DNA of 64,000 bases from Burkholderiaceae bacterium (GCA_024235955.1 JACKLJ010000003.1:186001-250000), one strand, 5' to 3'. Shown: positions 41,169 through 50,237, numbered from the stretch's first letter. Made by a program: numbers and translations. The notes: generated by a model from the sequence alone, not told the origin.

Positions 41169-42388
41169 ACCCGACCGACATGAAAACCACCACCCCCTGG
41201 CACCTGGCGCGCCGCGCCGAAGGCATGAACCCCTCGGCCATCCGCGAGATCCTCAAGATCACCGAGCGGCCAGGCATCCTCAACTTCGCCGGCGGCCTGC
41301 CGTCGCCCGACACCTTTCCGGTCGAGGCCATGCGCGCCGCCTGCGCCACCGTGCTGGGCGAGGGCAGCGCCATCGCCCGCCCGGCGCTGCAGTACGCGGC
41401 CAGCGAAGGCCTGGCCGAGCTGCGCCAGTGGGTGGCAGCCGAGATGGCCGCGCACGGCGCGCAGGTGTCGCCGGACCAGGTGCTGATCACCACCGGCAGC
41501 CAGCAGGGGCTGGACCTGATCGCCAAGGTGCTGATCGACGAAGGCGCGCCGGTGCTGGTGGAAACGCCGACCTACCTGGGCGCGCTGCAGGCTTTCATGC
41601 CCATGCAGCCGGCCATCGCCAGCGTGGCCAGCGACGACCAGGGCGTGCAGCCCGATGCGCTGCGCGCGCAGCTGGAAAGCATGTCCGAGCCACCGCGCTT
41701 CATGTACCTGCTGCCCAACTTCCAGAACCCCACCGGCCGCACCATGCCCGAGGCGCGGCGCCAGGCCGTGCTGGCCGTGTGCCGCGAAAAGGGCCTGCCC
41801 ATCGTCGAGGACAACCCCTACGGCGAGCTGTGGTTCGACCAGCCCACGCCCACGCCGCTGCTGGCGCGCTGGCCGGAGGGCGTGATCTACCTCGGCTCGT
41901 TCAGCAAGATCCTGGCGCCCGGCCTGCGCCTGGGCTACGTGATCGCGCCGCCCGAGCTCTACCCCAAGCTGCTGCAGGCCAAGCAGGCGGCCGACCTGCA
42001 CACGCCCGGCTTCAACCAGCGCGTGGTGGTCGAGGTGCTGAAGAACGACTTCCTGCTGCGCCACGTACCCGGCATCCGCGCGCTCTACAAGAGCCAGCGC
42101 GACGCCATGATGGACGCGCTCGAGCAGCACATGGCCGGGCTCGACGTGCAGTGGACGCAGCCGCAGGGCGGCATGTTCGTCTGGCTGCGCCTGCCCGAAG
42201 GCCTGGATGCGCAGACGCTGCTGCCGCAGGCCGTGGAGGCCGGCATGGCCTACGTGCCCGGCGCACCGTTCTACGCGCACGAGCCCGACCGCCGCACGCT
42301 GCGCCTGTCCTTCGTCACCAGCACCACGGCGCAGATCGAGCAGGGCATGGCCGCGCTGGCGCGCGTGGTGCGGCAAGCCGTTTCGTGA
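41165..42388 (+). CDS. PLP-dependent aminotransferase (LysN/2-aminoadipate type)
   Basis: 407-residue class I/II aminotransferase. K248 in GSFSKILAPGLRLGYVIAPP is the PLP Schiff-base lysine; LPNFQNPTGRTM and EDNPYGELWF hold the cofactor ring contacts. The N-terminal FAGGLPSPDTFP is typical of 2-aminoadipate aminotransferase / LysN and aromatic aminotransferases. It lies in the operon controlled by the divergent MocR regulator, which itself has an aminotransferase-like sensor, so both may see the same amino acid. Confidence 0.92.
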   Translation: MNPTDMKTTTPWHLARRAEGMNPSAIREILKITERPGILNFAGGLPSPDTFPVEAMRAACATVLGEGSAIARPALQYAASEGLAELRQWVAAEMAAHGAQVSPDQVLITTGSQQGLDLIAKVLIDEGAPVLVETPTYLGALQAFMPMQPAIASVASDDQGVQPDALRAQLESMSEPPRFMYLLPNFQNPTGRTMPEARRQAVLAVCREKGLPIVEDNPYGELWFDQPTPTPLLARWPEGVIYLGSFSKILAPGLRLGYVIAPPELYPKLLQAKQAADLHTPGFNQRVVVEVLKNDFLLRHVPGIRALYKSQRDAMMDALEQHMAGLDVQWTQPQGGMFVWLRLPEGLDAQTLLPQAVEAGMAYVPGAPFYAHEPDRRTLRLSFVTSTTAQIEQGMAALARVVRQAVS

Positions 42389-42446
42389 ACAAAAAGTGCC
42401 TGTAGCCCATGTTCAGCGGGTGCAGGCAGCTATCAATAAAGTAGTA
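42389..42446 (-). repeat. R1 dispersed repeat, copy (intergenic, between aminotransferase and phzF)
   Basis: The minus strand reads TTATTGATAGCTGCCTGCAC, then CATGGGCTACAGGCACTTTT. It fills the 67-base gap directly after the aminotransferase stop. Confidence 0.9.
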
Positions 42447-42455
42447 AACCAGGCC

Positions 42456-43364
42456 ATGTCCAGCCCTCGCCCCTTCGCCCAGATCGACGTCTTCAGCGCC
42501 GTGCCCGGCTTCGGCAACCCGGTGGCCGTAGTGCTCGACGGTGCCGGCCTGGATGACGCCGCCATGCAGCGTTTCGCGCGCTGGACCAACCTGTCGGAAA
42601 CCACCTTCGTGCTGCCGCCGACCGATGCCGCGGCCGATTACCGGCTGCGCATCTTCACGCCGGGCGGCGAGCTGCCCTTTGCCGGCCACCCCACGCTGGG
42701 CTCCTGCTTCGCCTGGCTGGCGGCAGGCGGCCAGCCCAGGGCGGTCGGCCGCATCGTGCAGCAATGCGCCAAGGGGCTGGTGGCAATCCGGCAGGACGGC
42801 GGCGGTCGCCTGGCCTTCGCCGCGCCCGCCATGCAGGCCACGAGCCCAAGCCCGACCCTGCTCGCGCAGGTGGCTGCGGCGCTGGGCCTGCAGGCGGAGC
42901 AGGTGCGCCGCGCGCAGCTGCTCGACAACGGCCCGCAGTGGCTGACCCTGCTGCTCGACAGCGCCGACACCGTGCTGGCCCTGGAGCCGGACCATGCGCG
43001 CCTGGCCGCCTTGGGGCAAAAAGTGGGTGTGGCCGGCTTCCACCGGGCGGAGTCAGCTACGGTGTTGATAGCGAAGTCGAGCCGCGAGGCGCGTGCCTTC
43101 GGCGCCGCGCAGGAGGCGCCGCTGATCGAGGTGCGGGCCTTCGCCGCGCCCATCGGCGTGCCGGAAGACCCGGTCACCGGCAGCCTCAACGCCAGCCTGG
43201 CGCAATGGCTGATCGGCGCCGGCGAGCTGCCCGCCCGCTACGTGGCCGCGCAGGGCACGGCGCTGGGCCGCGACGGGCGCGTGCATGTCGCGTGCGATGC
43301 CGACGGCCAGGTCTGGGTGGGCGGCGACTGCGTGGCCGTGGTGCGTGGCGAGGTGACGCTGTGA
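42456..43364 (+). CDS. PhzF family isomerase-like protein
   Basis: 302 residues with the diaminopimelate-epimerase-like fold of PhzF. The N-terminus is IDVFSAVPGFGNPVAVVLDG, the active-site glutamate is E48 in WTNLSETTFVLPP, and the glycine loop is FTPGGELPFAGHPTLGS. The C-terminal VPEDPVTGSLNASLAQWL mirrors the first half. An R1-derived stretch lies in a loop of the second half. The role in this operon is not known; PhzF relatives isomerise or racemise carboxylate substrates. Confidence 0.9.
   Translation: MSSPRPFAQIDVFSAVPGFGNPVAVVLDGAGLDDAAMQRFARWTNLSETTFVLPPTDAAADYRLRIFTPGGELPFAGHPTLGSCFAWLAAGGQPRAVGRIVQQCAKGLVAIRQDGGGRLAFAAPAMQATSPSPTLLAQVAAALGLQAEQVRRAQLLDNGPQWLTLLLDSADTVLALEPDHARLAALGQKVGVAGFHRAESATVLIAKSSREARAFGAAQEAPLIEVRAFAAPIGVPEDPVTGSLNASLAQWLIGAGELPARYVAAQGTALGRDGRVHVACDADGQVWVGGDCVAVVRGEVTL
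43017..43075 (-). repeat. R1 repeat inside phzF (in frame)
   Basis: On the minus strand, CGCTATCAACACCGTAGCTG is followed by GACTCCGCCCGG, GGAAGCCGGCC and CACTTTTTG. It is translated in the PhzF frame as GQKVGVAGFHRAESATVLIA. Confidence 0.65.
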
Positions 43365-44095
43365 GCGCGCCGCCGCTGCCGCCAGCACAGCCCGACGCCA
43401 CGCCGCGCCTCGATCATCTGGTGGTGCTGGCCGACACGCTGGAGGCCGGCGCCGCCTGGTGCGAGGCCACGCTGGGCGTGGTACCCGGCCCGGGCGGCGA
43501 GCACCCGCTGTTCGGCACCCACAACCGGCTGCTGGCGCTGGGCGGTGAGGCATTTCCTCTGGCCTACCTGGAAATCATCGCGCCCAAGCCCGGGGCCGAA
43601 CCCGCCGCCGGTGCCGACGGCAAGCCGCGCCGGCGCTGGTTCGACATGGACGACGAAGCCCTGCGCGCCACCTTGCGCACCCACGGCCCGCGCCTGGCCC
43701 ACTGGGTGGCGCGTGTGCCCGACGTGGAGCTTGCCACCACCCGGCTGGCGGCCCAGGGCATCGACCGCGGCGACGTGCTGCGCGCCAGCCGCATGACGCC
43801 GGCCGGCCTGCTCGAATGGCAGATCACCGTGCGGCCCGATGGCCGCCGGCTGATGGACGGCTGCCTGCCCACGCTGATCGAATGGGGCGCGGTGCACCCG
43901 GCTGCCGGCATGCCGGGCAGCGGCCTGGCGCTGCAGGCGCTGACGCTGCGGCATCCGCGCGCCGAGACCCTGCGCGCCGCGCTGGCCGCGGCGGGGCTGG
44001 AAGGCGTGCACGTGGTGCCCGCGCCCGAGCCCGCCATCGAGGCCCGGCTGGCCACGCCGCGCGGCAGCGTCACCCTGTCGTCGGCGGGGGTGTGA
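43361..44095 (+). CDS. VOC-superfamily (glyoxalase-like) protein
   Basis: 244 residues. The N-terminal half shows RLDHLVVLADTLEAGAAWCE and TLGVVPGPGGEHPLFGTHNR, then AYLEIIAPKPG, a pattern of Glyoxalase_3-type VOC proteins. The second half repeats the fold with weaker similarity. GTG 43361 overlaps the phzF stop (GTGA), and the gene overlaps the next one the same way. Reaction unknown. Confidence 0.85.
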   Translation: MSAPPLPPAQPDATPRLDHLVVLADTLEAGAAWCEATLGVVPGPGGEHPLFGTHNRLLALGGEAFPLAYLEIIAPKPGAEPAAGADGKPRRRWFDMDDEALRATLRTHGPRLAHWVARVPDVELATTRLAAQGIDRGDVLRASRMTPAGLLEWQITVRPDGRRLMDGCLPTLIEWGAVHPAAGMPGSGLALQALTLRHPRAETLRAALAAAGLEGVHVVPAPEPAIEARLATPRGSVTLSSAGV

Positions 44096-44733
44096 CGGTG
44101 TTCAGCCTGCAGGAACTGCTGCTGTTCGCGCTGGCGGCGTTGCTGCTGGTGCTCACGCCCGGTCCCAACATGGTCTATTGCGTCTCGCGCAGCCTCACGC
44201 AGGGGCCGCGCGCGGGGCTGCTGTCGCTGGTGGGCGTGGTGCTGGGTTTTCTGGTGCACCTGCTGGCGGCGGCGTTAGGGCTTACGGCGCTGCTGCTGGC
44301 CGTGCCGATGGCCTTCGATGCCATCCGCGTCGCCGGCGCGGCCTACCTGCTGTGGCTGGCCTGGCAGGCCGTGAAGCCGGGCGGCGCGGCGCCGTTCGAG
44401 CCGCGCGCGCTGCCGCCAGCGGGGCGCCGCCGCCTGCTGGCCATGGGCTTCATGACCAACCTGCTGAACCCCAAGGTGGCCATGTTCTACCTCTCGTTCT
44501 TTCCGCAGTTCCTGCACCCGGAACGCGGCCACTGGCTGCTGCAATGCCTGCTGCTGGGCGCGGTGCAGATCGCCGTCAGCGCGGCGGTGAACGCGCTGCT
44601 GGTGCTGTTCGCTGGGCGCGTGGCCCTCTTCCTCAACCGCAGCCCGCGCTGGATCGCCGCGCAGCGCTGGCTGATGGGCAGCGTGCTGGCCCTGCTGGCG
44701 CTGCGCATCCTGACCGACCGGAAGCCCGCATGA
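44092..44733 (+). CDS. LysE/RhtB family amino-acid exporter (second copy)
   Basis: 213 residues with six membrane helices. It carries LTPGPNMVYCVSRSLTQGPR at about residues 22-41 and MGFMTNLLNPKVAMFYLSFFPQF, both classical for RhtB. The GTG start at 44092 overlaps the VOC gene stop; a second GTG two codons later is possible. It is a different lineage from the LysE protein at the operon start. Confidence 0.9.
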   Translation: MTVFSLQELLLFALAALLLVLTPGPNMVYCVSRSLTQGPRAGLLSLVGVVLGFLVHLLAAALGLTALLLAVPMAFDAIRVAGAAYLLWLAWQAVKPGGAAPFEPRALPPAGRRRLLAMGFMTNLLNPKVAMFYLSFFPQFLHPERGHWLLQCLLLGAVQIAVSAAVNALLVLFAGRVALFLNRSPRWIAAQRWLMGSVLALLALRILTDRKPA

Positions 44734-45701
44734 GTTCAGATAACCTGCCCACCCTGGCCGAGATCGAAGCCGCCGCCCAGGTGGTGTACCGCGAATTCCA
44801 GCCCACGCCGCAATACCGCTGGGCGCTGCTGTCCGAGCGGCTCGGCACCGACTGCTGGGTCAAGCACGAGAACCACACGCCGGTGGGCGCCTTCAAGATC
44901 CGCGGCGGTCTGGCCTTTTTCGACCAGCTCAAGGCGCGGGGCCAACTGCCGCGCGAGGTGGTCAGCGCCACGCGCGGCAACCACGGCCAGAGCATCGGCT
45001 GGGCGGCGCGGGCCCACGGCGTGCGCTGCACCATCGTCGTGCCGCGCGGCAACTCGGTGGAAAAGAACGCCGCCATGCGGGCGCTGGGCGTGGAACTCAT
45101 CGAGCACGGCGACGACTTCACCGAAAGCGCCGACCACGCGCGCCAGCTGGCCGCCGAGCGCGGTGCTTTCATGGTGCCCAGCTTCCACCGCGACCTGGTG
45201 CGCGGGGTGGCCACCTACTGGCTGGAGTTCCTGCGCGCCGTGCCGCAGCTGGATGTGGCCTACGTGCCCATCGGCCTCGGCTCGGGCGCAAGCGCGGCCA
45301 TCGCCGCCAGGCGGGCGCTGGGCCATGCGGTGCGCATCGTCGGCGTGGTCAGCAGCCACGCCACCACCTACGCCGATTCGCTGGCCGCCGGGCGCGTGGT
45401 GGAGGCGCCGGTGGGCACCCGCATCGCCGACGGCATGGCCGTGCGCCGGGCCGACCCGCAGGCGCTGGCCGTGCTGGCCGAGGGGCTGGACCACGTGGTG
45501 CAGGTGAGCGACGCCGAGGTGGCCGCCGCCATGCGCGCGCTCTACGCCGACACCCACAACCTGGCCGAAGGCGCCGGAGCCGCCGCCCTGGCCGCCGCGC
45601 TGCAGGAACGCGCCGCGTTGCGCGGCCGCTGCGTGGGCCTGGCGCTCACGGGCGCCAATGTGGATGCCGGCGTGTTTGCCGAAACACTCCTGAATCAATA
45701 G
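44730..45701 (+). CDS. Threonine/serine dehydratase family enzyme (fold-type II PLP)
   Basis: 323 residues. The PLP lysine is K56 in PVGAFKIRGGLAFF, the substrate loop is SATRGNHGQSIGWAARAHG, and the phosphate-binding glycine loop is IGLGSGASAAIAAR. These fit catabolic threonine dehydratase and serine racemase relatives without a regulatory ACT domain. It ends the MocR-linked chain of overlapping genes. Its TAG stop lies inside an R1 repeat. Confidence 0.92.
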   Translation: MSSDNLPTLAEIEAAAQVVYREFQPTPQYRWALLSERLGTDCWVKHENHTPVGAFKIRGGLAFFDQLKARGQLPREVVSATRGNHGQSIGWAARAHGVRCTIVVPRGNSVEKNAAMRALGVELIEHGDDFTESADHARQLAAERGAFMVPSFHRDLVRGVATYWLEFLRAVPQLDVAYVPIGLGSGASAAIAARRALGHAVRIVGVVSSHATTYADSLAAGRVVEAPVGTRIADGMAVRRADPQALAVLAEGLDHVVQVSDAEVAAAMRALYADTHNLAEGAGAAALAAALQERAALRGRCVGLALTGANVDAGVFAETLLNQ

Positions 45702-45750
45702 CTGCCTGCGCCCGTCATTCCTGGGCCAAAGCCATATTTGGCTTGAAAAT
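45694..45750 (+). repeat. R1 dispersed repeat, copy providing stops for two convergent genes
   Basis: ATCAATAGCTGCCTGCGCCC is followed by ATTCCTGGGCCAAAGCCAT and TTTGGCTTGAAAATCA. The TAG of the dehydratase (45699-45701) is part of the core, and the TGA of the opposite hybrid kinase lies at the far edge. Confidence 0.92.
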
Positions 45751-47573
45751 CAGGCGCCGTGCGCGTTGCCGATCAGCGTGTGCAGCGCCTGCAGCAGCGC
45801 CTCGGGCTGCACCGGCTTGAACATCACCGTCAGGCCGCTGGAGTAGGCAGCGCGCACGCGCGCCGGGTCGGTGTCGCCCGTGACTAGAATGGTGGGCACG
45901 CTGCGGCCGGCCAGCGCGCGCAGCTCGGCCGTGGCCTCGATGCCGTTCTGCGCGTCGGCCAGGCGCAGGTCGACGATGAAGGCGTCGAAGCCCTCCGGGC
46001 TGGCCTGCACCAGCGCGCGCGCCGCCGCCACCGACTGCGTGATGGCGATGCGCTCGCAGTGCGGCGCCAGCCACAGGCGGATGGCTTCGCCCACCGAGGC
46101 TTCGTCGTCCAGCAGCAGCACGCGCGGCGTGCGGCCGGTGCCGGCGCCCGGCGGCAGTTCGGCGGCGGCCGCCCCGCCCGTCGCACGGGCCAGCGGCGCT
46201 GGCGCGTGCCGCGGCAGGTCCAGCCAGAACACGCTGCCGCGCCCGGTGACGGAGCGCACGCCCACCTCGCCACCCAGCAGCCGCGCCAGGCGCTTGACGA
46301 TGGCCAGGCCGATGCCCAGCCCGTGCGACACGTCGCGCTGCGGGTTGTCGACCTGGTAGAACTCGTCGAACACGTGCTCCAGGTGCTCGGCGGCGATGCC
46401 GCGCCCGGAATCCCACACCGCCAGGCGCACGCGGTCGTTGCGCACGCGGGCGCTGACCAGGATGCGGCCGCGCCCTGAATACTTGATGGCGTTGTCCAGG
46501 AAGTTGGAGAGGATGCGCAGCACCAGCTCGGTGTCGGTGGTGACCAGTTCGGGGCCGGTGTGGAAGCGCAGCTCGATGCCGGCCTCGTTGGCACGAGGCT
46601 CGAACATCTGCGCCAGGCGCAGGAAGATCTGGTCGACCGCCACCTCGGACGGCTGGGGCTGCACGGCGCCGGCGTCGATGCGCGAGATGTCGAGCATGGC
46701 GTTCAGCAGCCGGCTCACGGCGTCGGTGGCCTGGACGACGCGCCCGGCCACCGGCTGCAGCGGGTGGCCGGCCAGGTCGCGCTGCAGCGAGCGCGAGAAC
46801 AGCGCCAGCGCGTGCACGGGCTGGCGCAGGTCGTGGCTGGCGGAGGCGAAGAAGCGGCTGCGCTCCTGGTTCAGGCGCTGCAGGTCGCGGGTGCGCACCA
46901 TCAGCTCGTGGGTCAGGGTTTCCTTCTCGAGCTGCGCGCGCAGCGAGGCCACCTGCAGCCGGTGCTGCGCCATCGCGAAGCGCCCCATGGTGGCGCCAAA
47001 CAGCAGCGTGCAGGTGCCCATGATCCAGCCCTGCGCGCCGCCCATCCAGGCAAAACGGGCCGCCAGCAGCAGCGTGATCGGCGCCAGCCAGGCCAGCACC
47101 GCGCGCGGCTGCGGCATGATGGCCGGGATGGAAGCGGCCATCATGCCGAACAGCACCACCACCAGGATCGGGGCCTGCGCGTCGTGCGCGCCGCCGGGCG
47201 GGATCAGCAGCCAGGCCGACAGGCCCCAGGCCACCGCGGTGGCCGCCAGCACCGGCACCACGTGCGCCACCGCGCGCGAAGGCTGGGTGTCGGGGAAGCG
47301 GCTGGGCGGGTAGTCGCGGGCGTTGCGCCAGAACATCCAGGAGCGGCAGGCCTGGGCGCTGTGCACCAGCGCGGCCCAGGCGAACACCAGCGCTTCGCGG
47401 GTCAGCAGGAAGAAGATGCTCCACAGCAGCACCGCCGCCAGGAAGGCGCCCATCTGCGTGGTGCGGCCCATCGCGAAGAGCTGGAAGTTGAGCCGCTCGC
47501 GGATGAATCGGTTGCGCGTCGCCGCGTCGTCGGTGACGAACGGGTCGGGCGGCGGCGGCAGGGTGCTGGTCAC
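45750..47573 (-). CDS. Hybrid sensor histidine kinase with C-terminal receiver
   Basis: 607 residues. Six or so membrane helices occupy residues 40-205. A coiled linker leads to the HisKA box SASHDLRQPVHALALFSR with phosphoacceptor H247. The ATPase domain has NFLDNAIKYSGRG, WDSGRGI and GLGIGLAIVKRLARLLGG. A receiver domain follows from about residue 485, with D535 in FIVDLRLAD. The H-D-L-R-Q-P form of the H box belongs to the group of hybrid kinases with integral membrane sensors. No cognate regulator gene is adjacent. The stop lies at the edge of an R1 repeat. Confidence 0.92.
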   Translation of the reverse strand: MTSTLPPPPDPFVTDDAATRNRFIRERLNFQLFAMGRTTQMGAFLAAVLLWSIFFLLTREALVFAWAALVHSAQACRSWMFWRNARDYPPSRFPDTQPSRAVAHVVPVLAATAVAWGLSAWLLIPPGGAHDAQAPILVVVLFGMMAASIPAIMPQPRAVLAWLAPITLLLAARFAWMGGAQGWIMGTCTLLFGATMGRFAMAQHRLQVASLRAQLEKETLTHELMVRTRDLQRLNQERSRFFASASHDLRQPVHALALFSRSLQRDLAGHPLQPVAGRVVQATDAVSRLLNAMLDISRIDAGAVQPQPSEVAVDQIFLRLAQMFEPRANEAGIELRFHTGPELVTTDTELVLRILSNFLDNAIKYSGRGRILVSARVRNDRVRLAVWDSGRGIAAEHLEHVFDEFYQVDNPQRDVSHGLGIGLAIVKRLARLLGGEVGVRSVTGRGSVFWLDLPRHAPAPLARATGGAAAAELPPGAGTGRTPRVLLLDDEASVGEAIRLWLAPHCERIAITQSVAAARALVQASPEGFDAFIVDLRLADAQNGIEATAELRALAGRSVPTILVTGDTDPARVRAAYSSGLTVMFKPVQPEALLQALHTLIGNAHGA

Positions 47574-47680
47574 GGACGGGCGGCAGGGGCGGGGGAAGCG
47601 ACAGGCGGTGGGCGATCCAGTGTAGGGGCAGTTGTCGCCGGCTTGACGCCCGTCATGGCGCCCGCAAGCACAATGCCGGC

Positions 47681-48358
47681 ATGGGAACGCTTTACCTTGT
47701 GCGCCACGGCCAGGCCAGCTTCGGTGCCGACGACTACGACCGGCTCAGCGACCTGGGCCGCCGCCAGAGCCTGCGCCTGGGCCAATACCTGCGCCAGCGC
47801 TTCGGCGACCGGCTGGCCTTCGACACCGTGCTCACCGGCACGCTGCGGCGCCAGATCCACACCTGGGAGGCCCTGGCCGAAGGCGCCGGCCTGACCACGC
47901 CGCGCACGCCCTGGCCGGGGCTGAACGAATACGACAGCCACGCCGTGCTGGAGGCCATCCACCCCGAGCCGCTGCCCAGGCCCGACACGCCCGAGCTGTA
48001 CCGCCACCACTTCCGCCTGCTGCGCGAGGGCCTGGCCGCCTGGATGGAGGGGCGCGTCGCGCCGCGCGGCATGCCGTCTTACGCCGACTTCGTGCGCGGC
48101 GTGACCGGCGCGCTCGACCACGTGCGCGAGCACAGTGGCGGCAACGCGCTGATCGTCTCCAGCGGCGGCCCCATCGCCACCGCGGTGGGCCAGGTGCTGG
48201 GCACGGCCGCCGAAACCACCATCGAGCTGAACCTGCGCATCCGCAACACCTCGATCACCGAGTTCGCCTTCACGCCCAAGCGGCACATGCTGGTCACCTA
48301 CAACACGCTTCCGCACCTGGACGGCGCCGAGTTCGACGACTGGATCACCTACGCCTGA
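47681..48358 (+). CDS. Histidine phosphatase family protein
   Basis: 225 residues. The phosphoglycerate-mutase-like catalytic motif is TLYLVRHGQASFG, with R8, H9 and G10, and the second histidine region is LIVSSGGPIATAVG, where the usual S-H-G-G is SGGP. The acid helix appears as PGLNEYDSHAVLE. The second catalytic histidine is therefore not at its usual place, so activity should not be assumed. It stands alone, divergent from the hybrid kinase. Confidence 0.82.
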   Translation: MGTLYLVRHGQASFGADDYDRLSDLGRRQSLRLGQYLRQRFGDRLAFDTVLTGTLRRQIHTWEALAEGAGLTTPRTPWPGLNEYDSHAVLEAIHPEPLPRPDTPELYRHHFRLLREGLAAWMEGRVAPRGMPSYADFVRGVTGALDHVREHSGGNALIVSSGGPIATAVGQVLGTAAETTIELNLRIRNTSITEFAFTPKRHMLVTYNTLPHLDGAEFDDWITYA

Positions 48359-48449
48359 GGCAGGCGGGCGCTGCCTGTTGCCAGACGGGCGCCGCGCCAT
48401 CGGATGCGCCGCACCGCTCGGCTGCGGGTTGGCGGTCGGCGGGGGGGCT

Positions 48450-48893
48450 TCAGTACTGCTTGTAGGGCAGGAACTTGCCTGACAGCACGATATGGACGCG
48501 GTCCCCCTTCGGGTCTGGCTGGCGCTGGATGTCCATCGAAAAGTCGATGGCGCTCATGATGCCGTCACCGAACTCCTCGTGGATCAGCGCCTTGATGGTG
48601 GTGCCGTACACGTTGATCAGTTCGTAGAAGCGGTAGATCAGCGGATCGGCCGGCACGGCCGTGGGCAGCGAGCCCTTGTACGGCACTTCCTGCAGCCATT
48701 TCTGATCCTCTGCGCTAAGGCCGAAGATCCTGCCGATGACCTTGGCCTGGCCGGCGTCGAACGCCATCTGGCCCAGGCAAGCGGCGGTGGTCCATTCCTT
48801 GGACAGACCGACCTTCTTGGCCACGTCTTCCCACTTGATGCCCTTGGTGACTTTGGTGGCGATGATCTTCTCGGTAACGTCGTTGCGGCTCAT
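48450..48893 (-). CDS. cynS: Cyanate hydratase (cyanase)
   Basis: 147-residue cyanase, which converts cyanate and bicarbonate to ammonia and two CO2. The N-terminal helical HTH-like domain is followed by the catalytic domain with R88 and E91 in PLIYRFYELINVYG and S114 in FGDGIMSAIDF. The C-terminal GDRVHIVLSGKFLPYKQY is the hallmark of the family. ATG 48893 is preceded by a GGAG-type site. No CynR regulator or carbonic anhydrase gene is adjacent. Confidence 0.97.
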   Translation of the reverse strand: MSRNDVTEKIIATKVTKGIKWEDVAKKVGLSKEWTTAACLGQMAFDAGQAKVIGRIFGLSAEDQKWLQEVPYKGSLPTAVPADPLIYRFYELINVYGTTIKALIHEEFGDGIMSAIDFSMDIQRQPDPKGDRVHIVLSGKFLPYKQY

Positions 48894-49296
48894 GCTGGAG
48901 ACTCCTTGGGTTGGGAAAGGGGTTGCGGGCGGCCCGGAGGGCGGCGTGGTGCGCACGACCACCAGGTAGGCGACGCGGCAGCGCGGTCAATGGTTGGCAT
49001 GCGGGGGTGCGGCCCGCCTGGCAAGCCGCTCGTTCTGCGTGCCGTGCACCGTTTTGGAGGGATGTCAGGACGGTGAAGCCGGAGCTGATGGCGTCTCGGC
49101 ACAGTGGGTTCGGGCGACCGGCACGGCCGTGCGGACGCCAAGAACCCGGACGCTGACGGAGAAGTCGCGCTTGCCATGCACCAGGCAACGCAATCGGCGT
49201 GCCAGCCGCGATCAAGGGTGGCTCGCGCCGGTCAGACCGGCATGGCGGGTGGGTGGAGTTGGCGCAGGCCAGGTCGCCGGCGCCGGGGCGCGGCGC
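48894..49296. other. Gene-free stretch between cynS and the creatininase-family gene
   Basis: About 400 GC-rich bases. I see no frame with coding character, no tRNA, no R1 or R2 copy and no convincing terminator. The cynS promoter should lie in the first part, but I cannot point to hexamers. Confidence 0.5.
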
Positions 49297-50202
49297 TCAG
49301 TCTTCCGCGTCGGTGCTGGCTTCGGGCTCGTGCTCCGGCTCGGCTTCGGAGGCCGGCACGGGCATGAGGCCGACCGCGCGCAGCGTGTCGGGCGGCAGAC
49401 GGTCGATCTCGACCAGCATGGCGGCCAGGGCACGGCCGGCGGCGTCCAGCAGCTCGAAGCCGTCTTCCACCCTGGCGGCGGCGGCGTTGCCGGCCACGCC
49501 TTCGGGGTTGAGGTCCTGCGCGGCCCAGGCGAACTTGGCGCTCCTGCCGTTGCCCAGGATGTTGAAGGTGCGCGAGCGCATGCGCGAGGTGGATTCGAAC
49601 ATGGCGGCCCGGTTCATGCGCACCAGCCGGGGCTTGAGCGCCAGCATCATGGCTGTTTCCATCTGCCCGCCGTGCACGCCGAAGCGGTGCTCTTCCGGCG
49701 GGAAGCGCTCGTTTACGTCCTTGCCCTTCTGGTCGACCAGCGGCAGGTTGAACCAGCTGGCGCTGTAGACCAGCATGCCCAGGCGCTGGCGCAGGTCGCG
49801 CGCGACCACGTCCATCAGGCTCACATTGCCGCCGTGTGTGTTGAACAGCACCAGCTTGTTCACGCCGGTGGCGGCCACGCTTTCGGCGATGTCGGTCCAC
49901 AGGCGGATCACGGTTTCCGCCTTGAGCGTGAGCGTGCCGGGAAAATCGGCGTGCTCCGGGCTGTAGCCGACACGCTGCACTGGCAGCATCAGGGCCGGCA
50001 GGTAGCTGGGCAGGTGCTTGACGGCCGCCTGCAGGATGCCGTGCGCGAGGTTGCCGTCCACCGACAGCGGCAGGTGCGGGCCGTGCTGTTCGGTCGCGGC
50101 CAGGGGCAGTACGGCGATCGCGCGCCCGAGGTCAAGCTGGGCGAAATCCGCGGTCGACAGGTCGGACCACTGGCGCGTGCGGTGCGTCGCGGGCAGGTTC
50201 AT
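49297..50202 (-). CDS. Creatininase family amidohydrolase
   Basis: 301 residues from ATG 50202. Metal-binding motifs of the creatinine amidohydrolase / MftE family are present: ATEQHGPHLPLSVDGNLA with E, H and D ligands, LFNTHGGNVS with H, and FGVHGGQMETAMML with E. The C-terminal 25 residues are acidic and variable. The natural substrate can be creatinine, formamidopyrimidine or a peptide; context does not decide. It is divergent from the AlaX-like gene with a 35-base gap. Confidence 0.9.
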   Translation of the reverse strand: MNLPATHRTRQWSDLSTADFAQLDLGRAIAVLPLAATEQHGPHLPLSVDGNLAHGILQAAVKHLPSYLPALMLPVQRVGYSPEHADFPGTLTLKAETVIRLWTDIAESVAATGVNKLVLFNTHGGNVSLMDVVARDLRQRLGMLVYSASWFNLPLVDQKGKDVNERFPPEEHRFGVHGGQMETAMMLALKPRLVRMNRAAMFESTSRMRSRTFNILGNGRSAKFAWAAQDLNPEGVAGNAAAARVEDGFELLDAAGRALAAMLVEIDRLPPDTLRAVGLMPVPASEAEPEHEPEASTDAED

Positions 50203-50237
50203 CAAACCATCTTAAGGGCGCTGGCTATCATCTGCCT

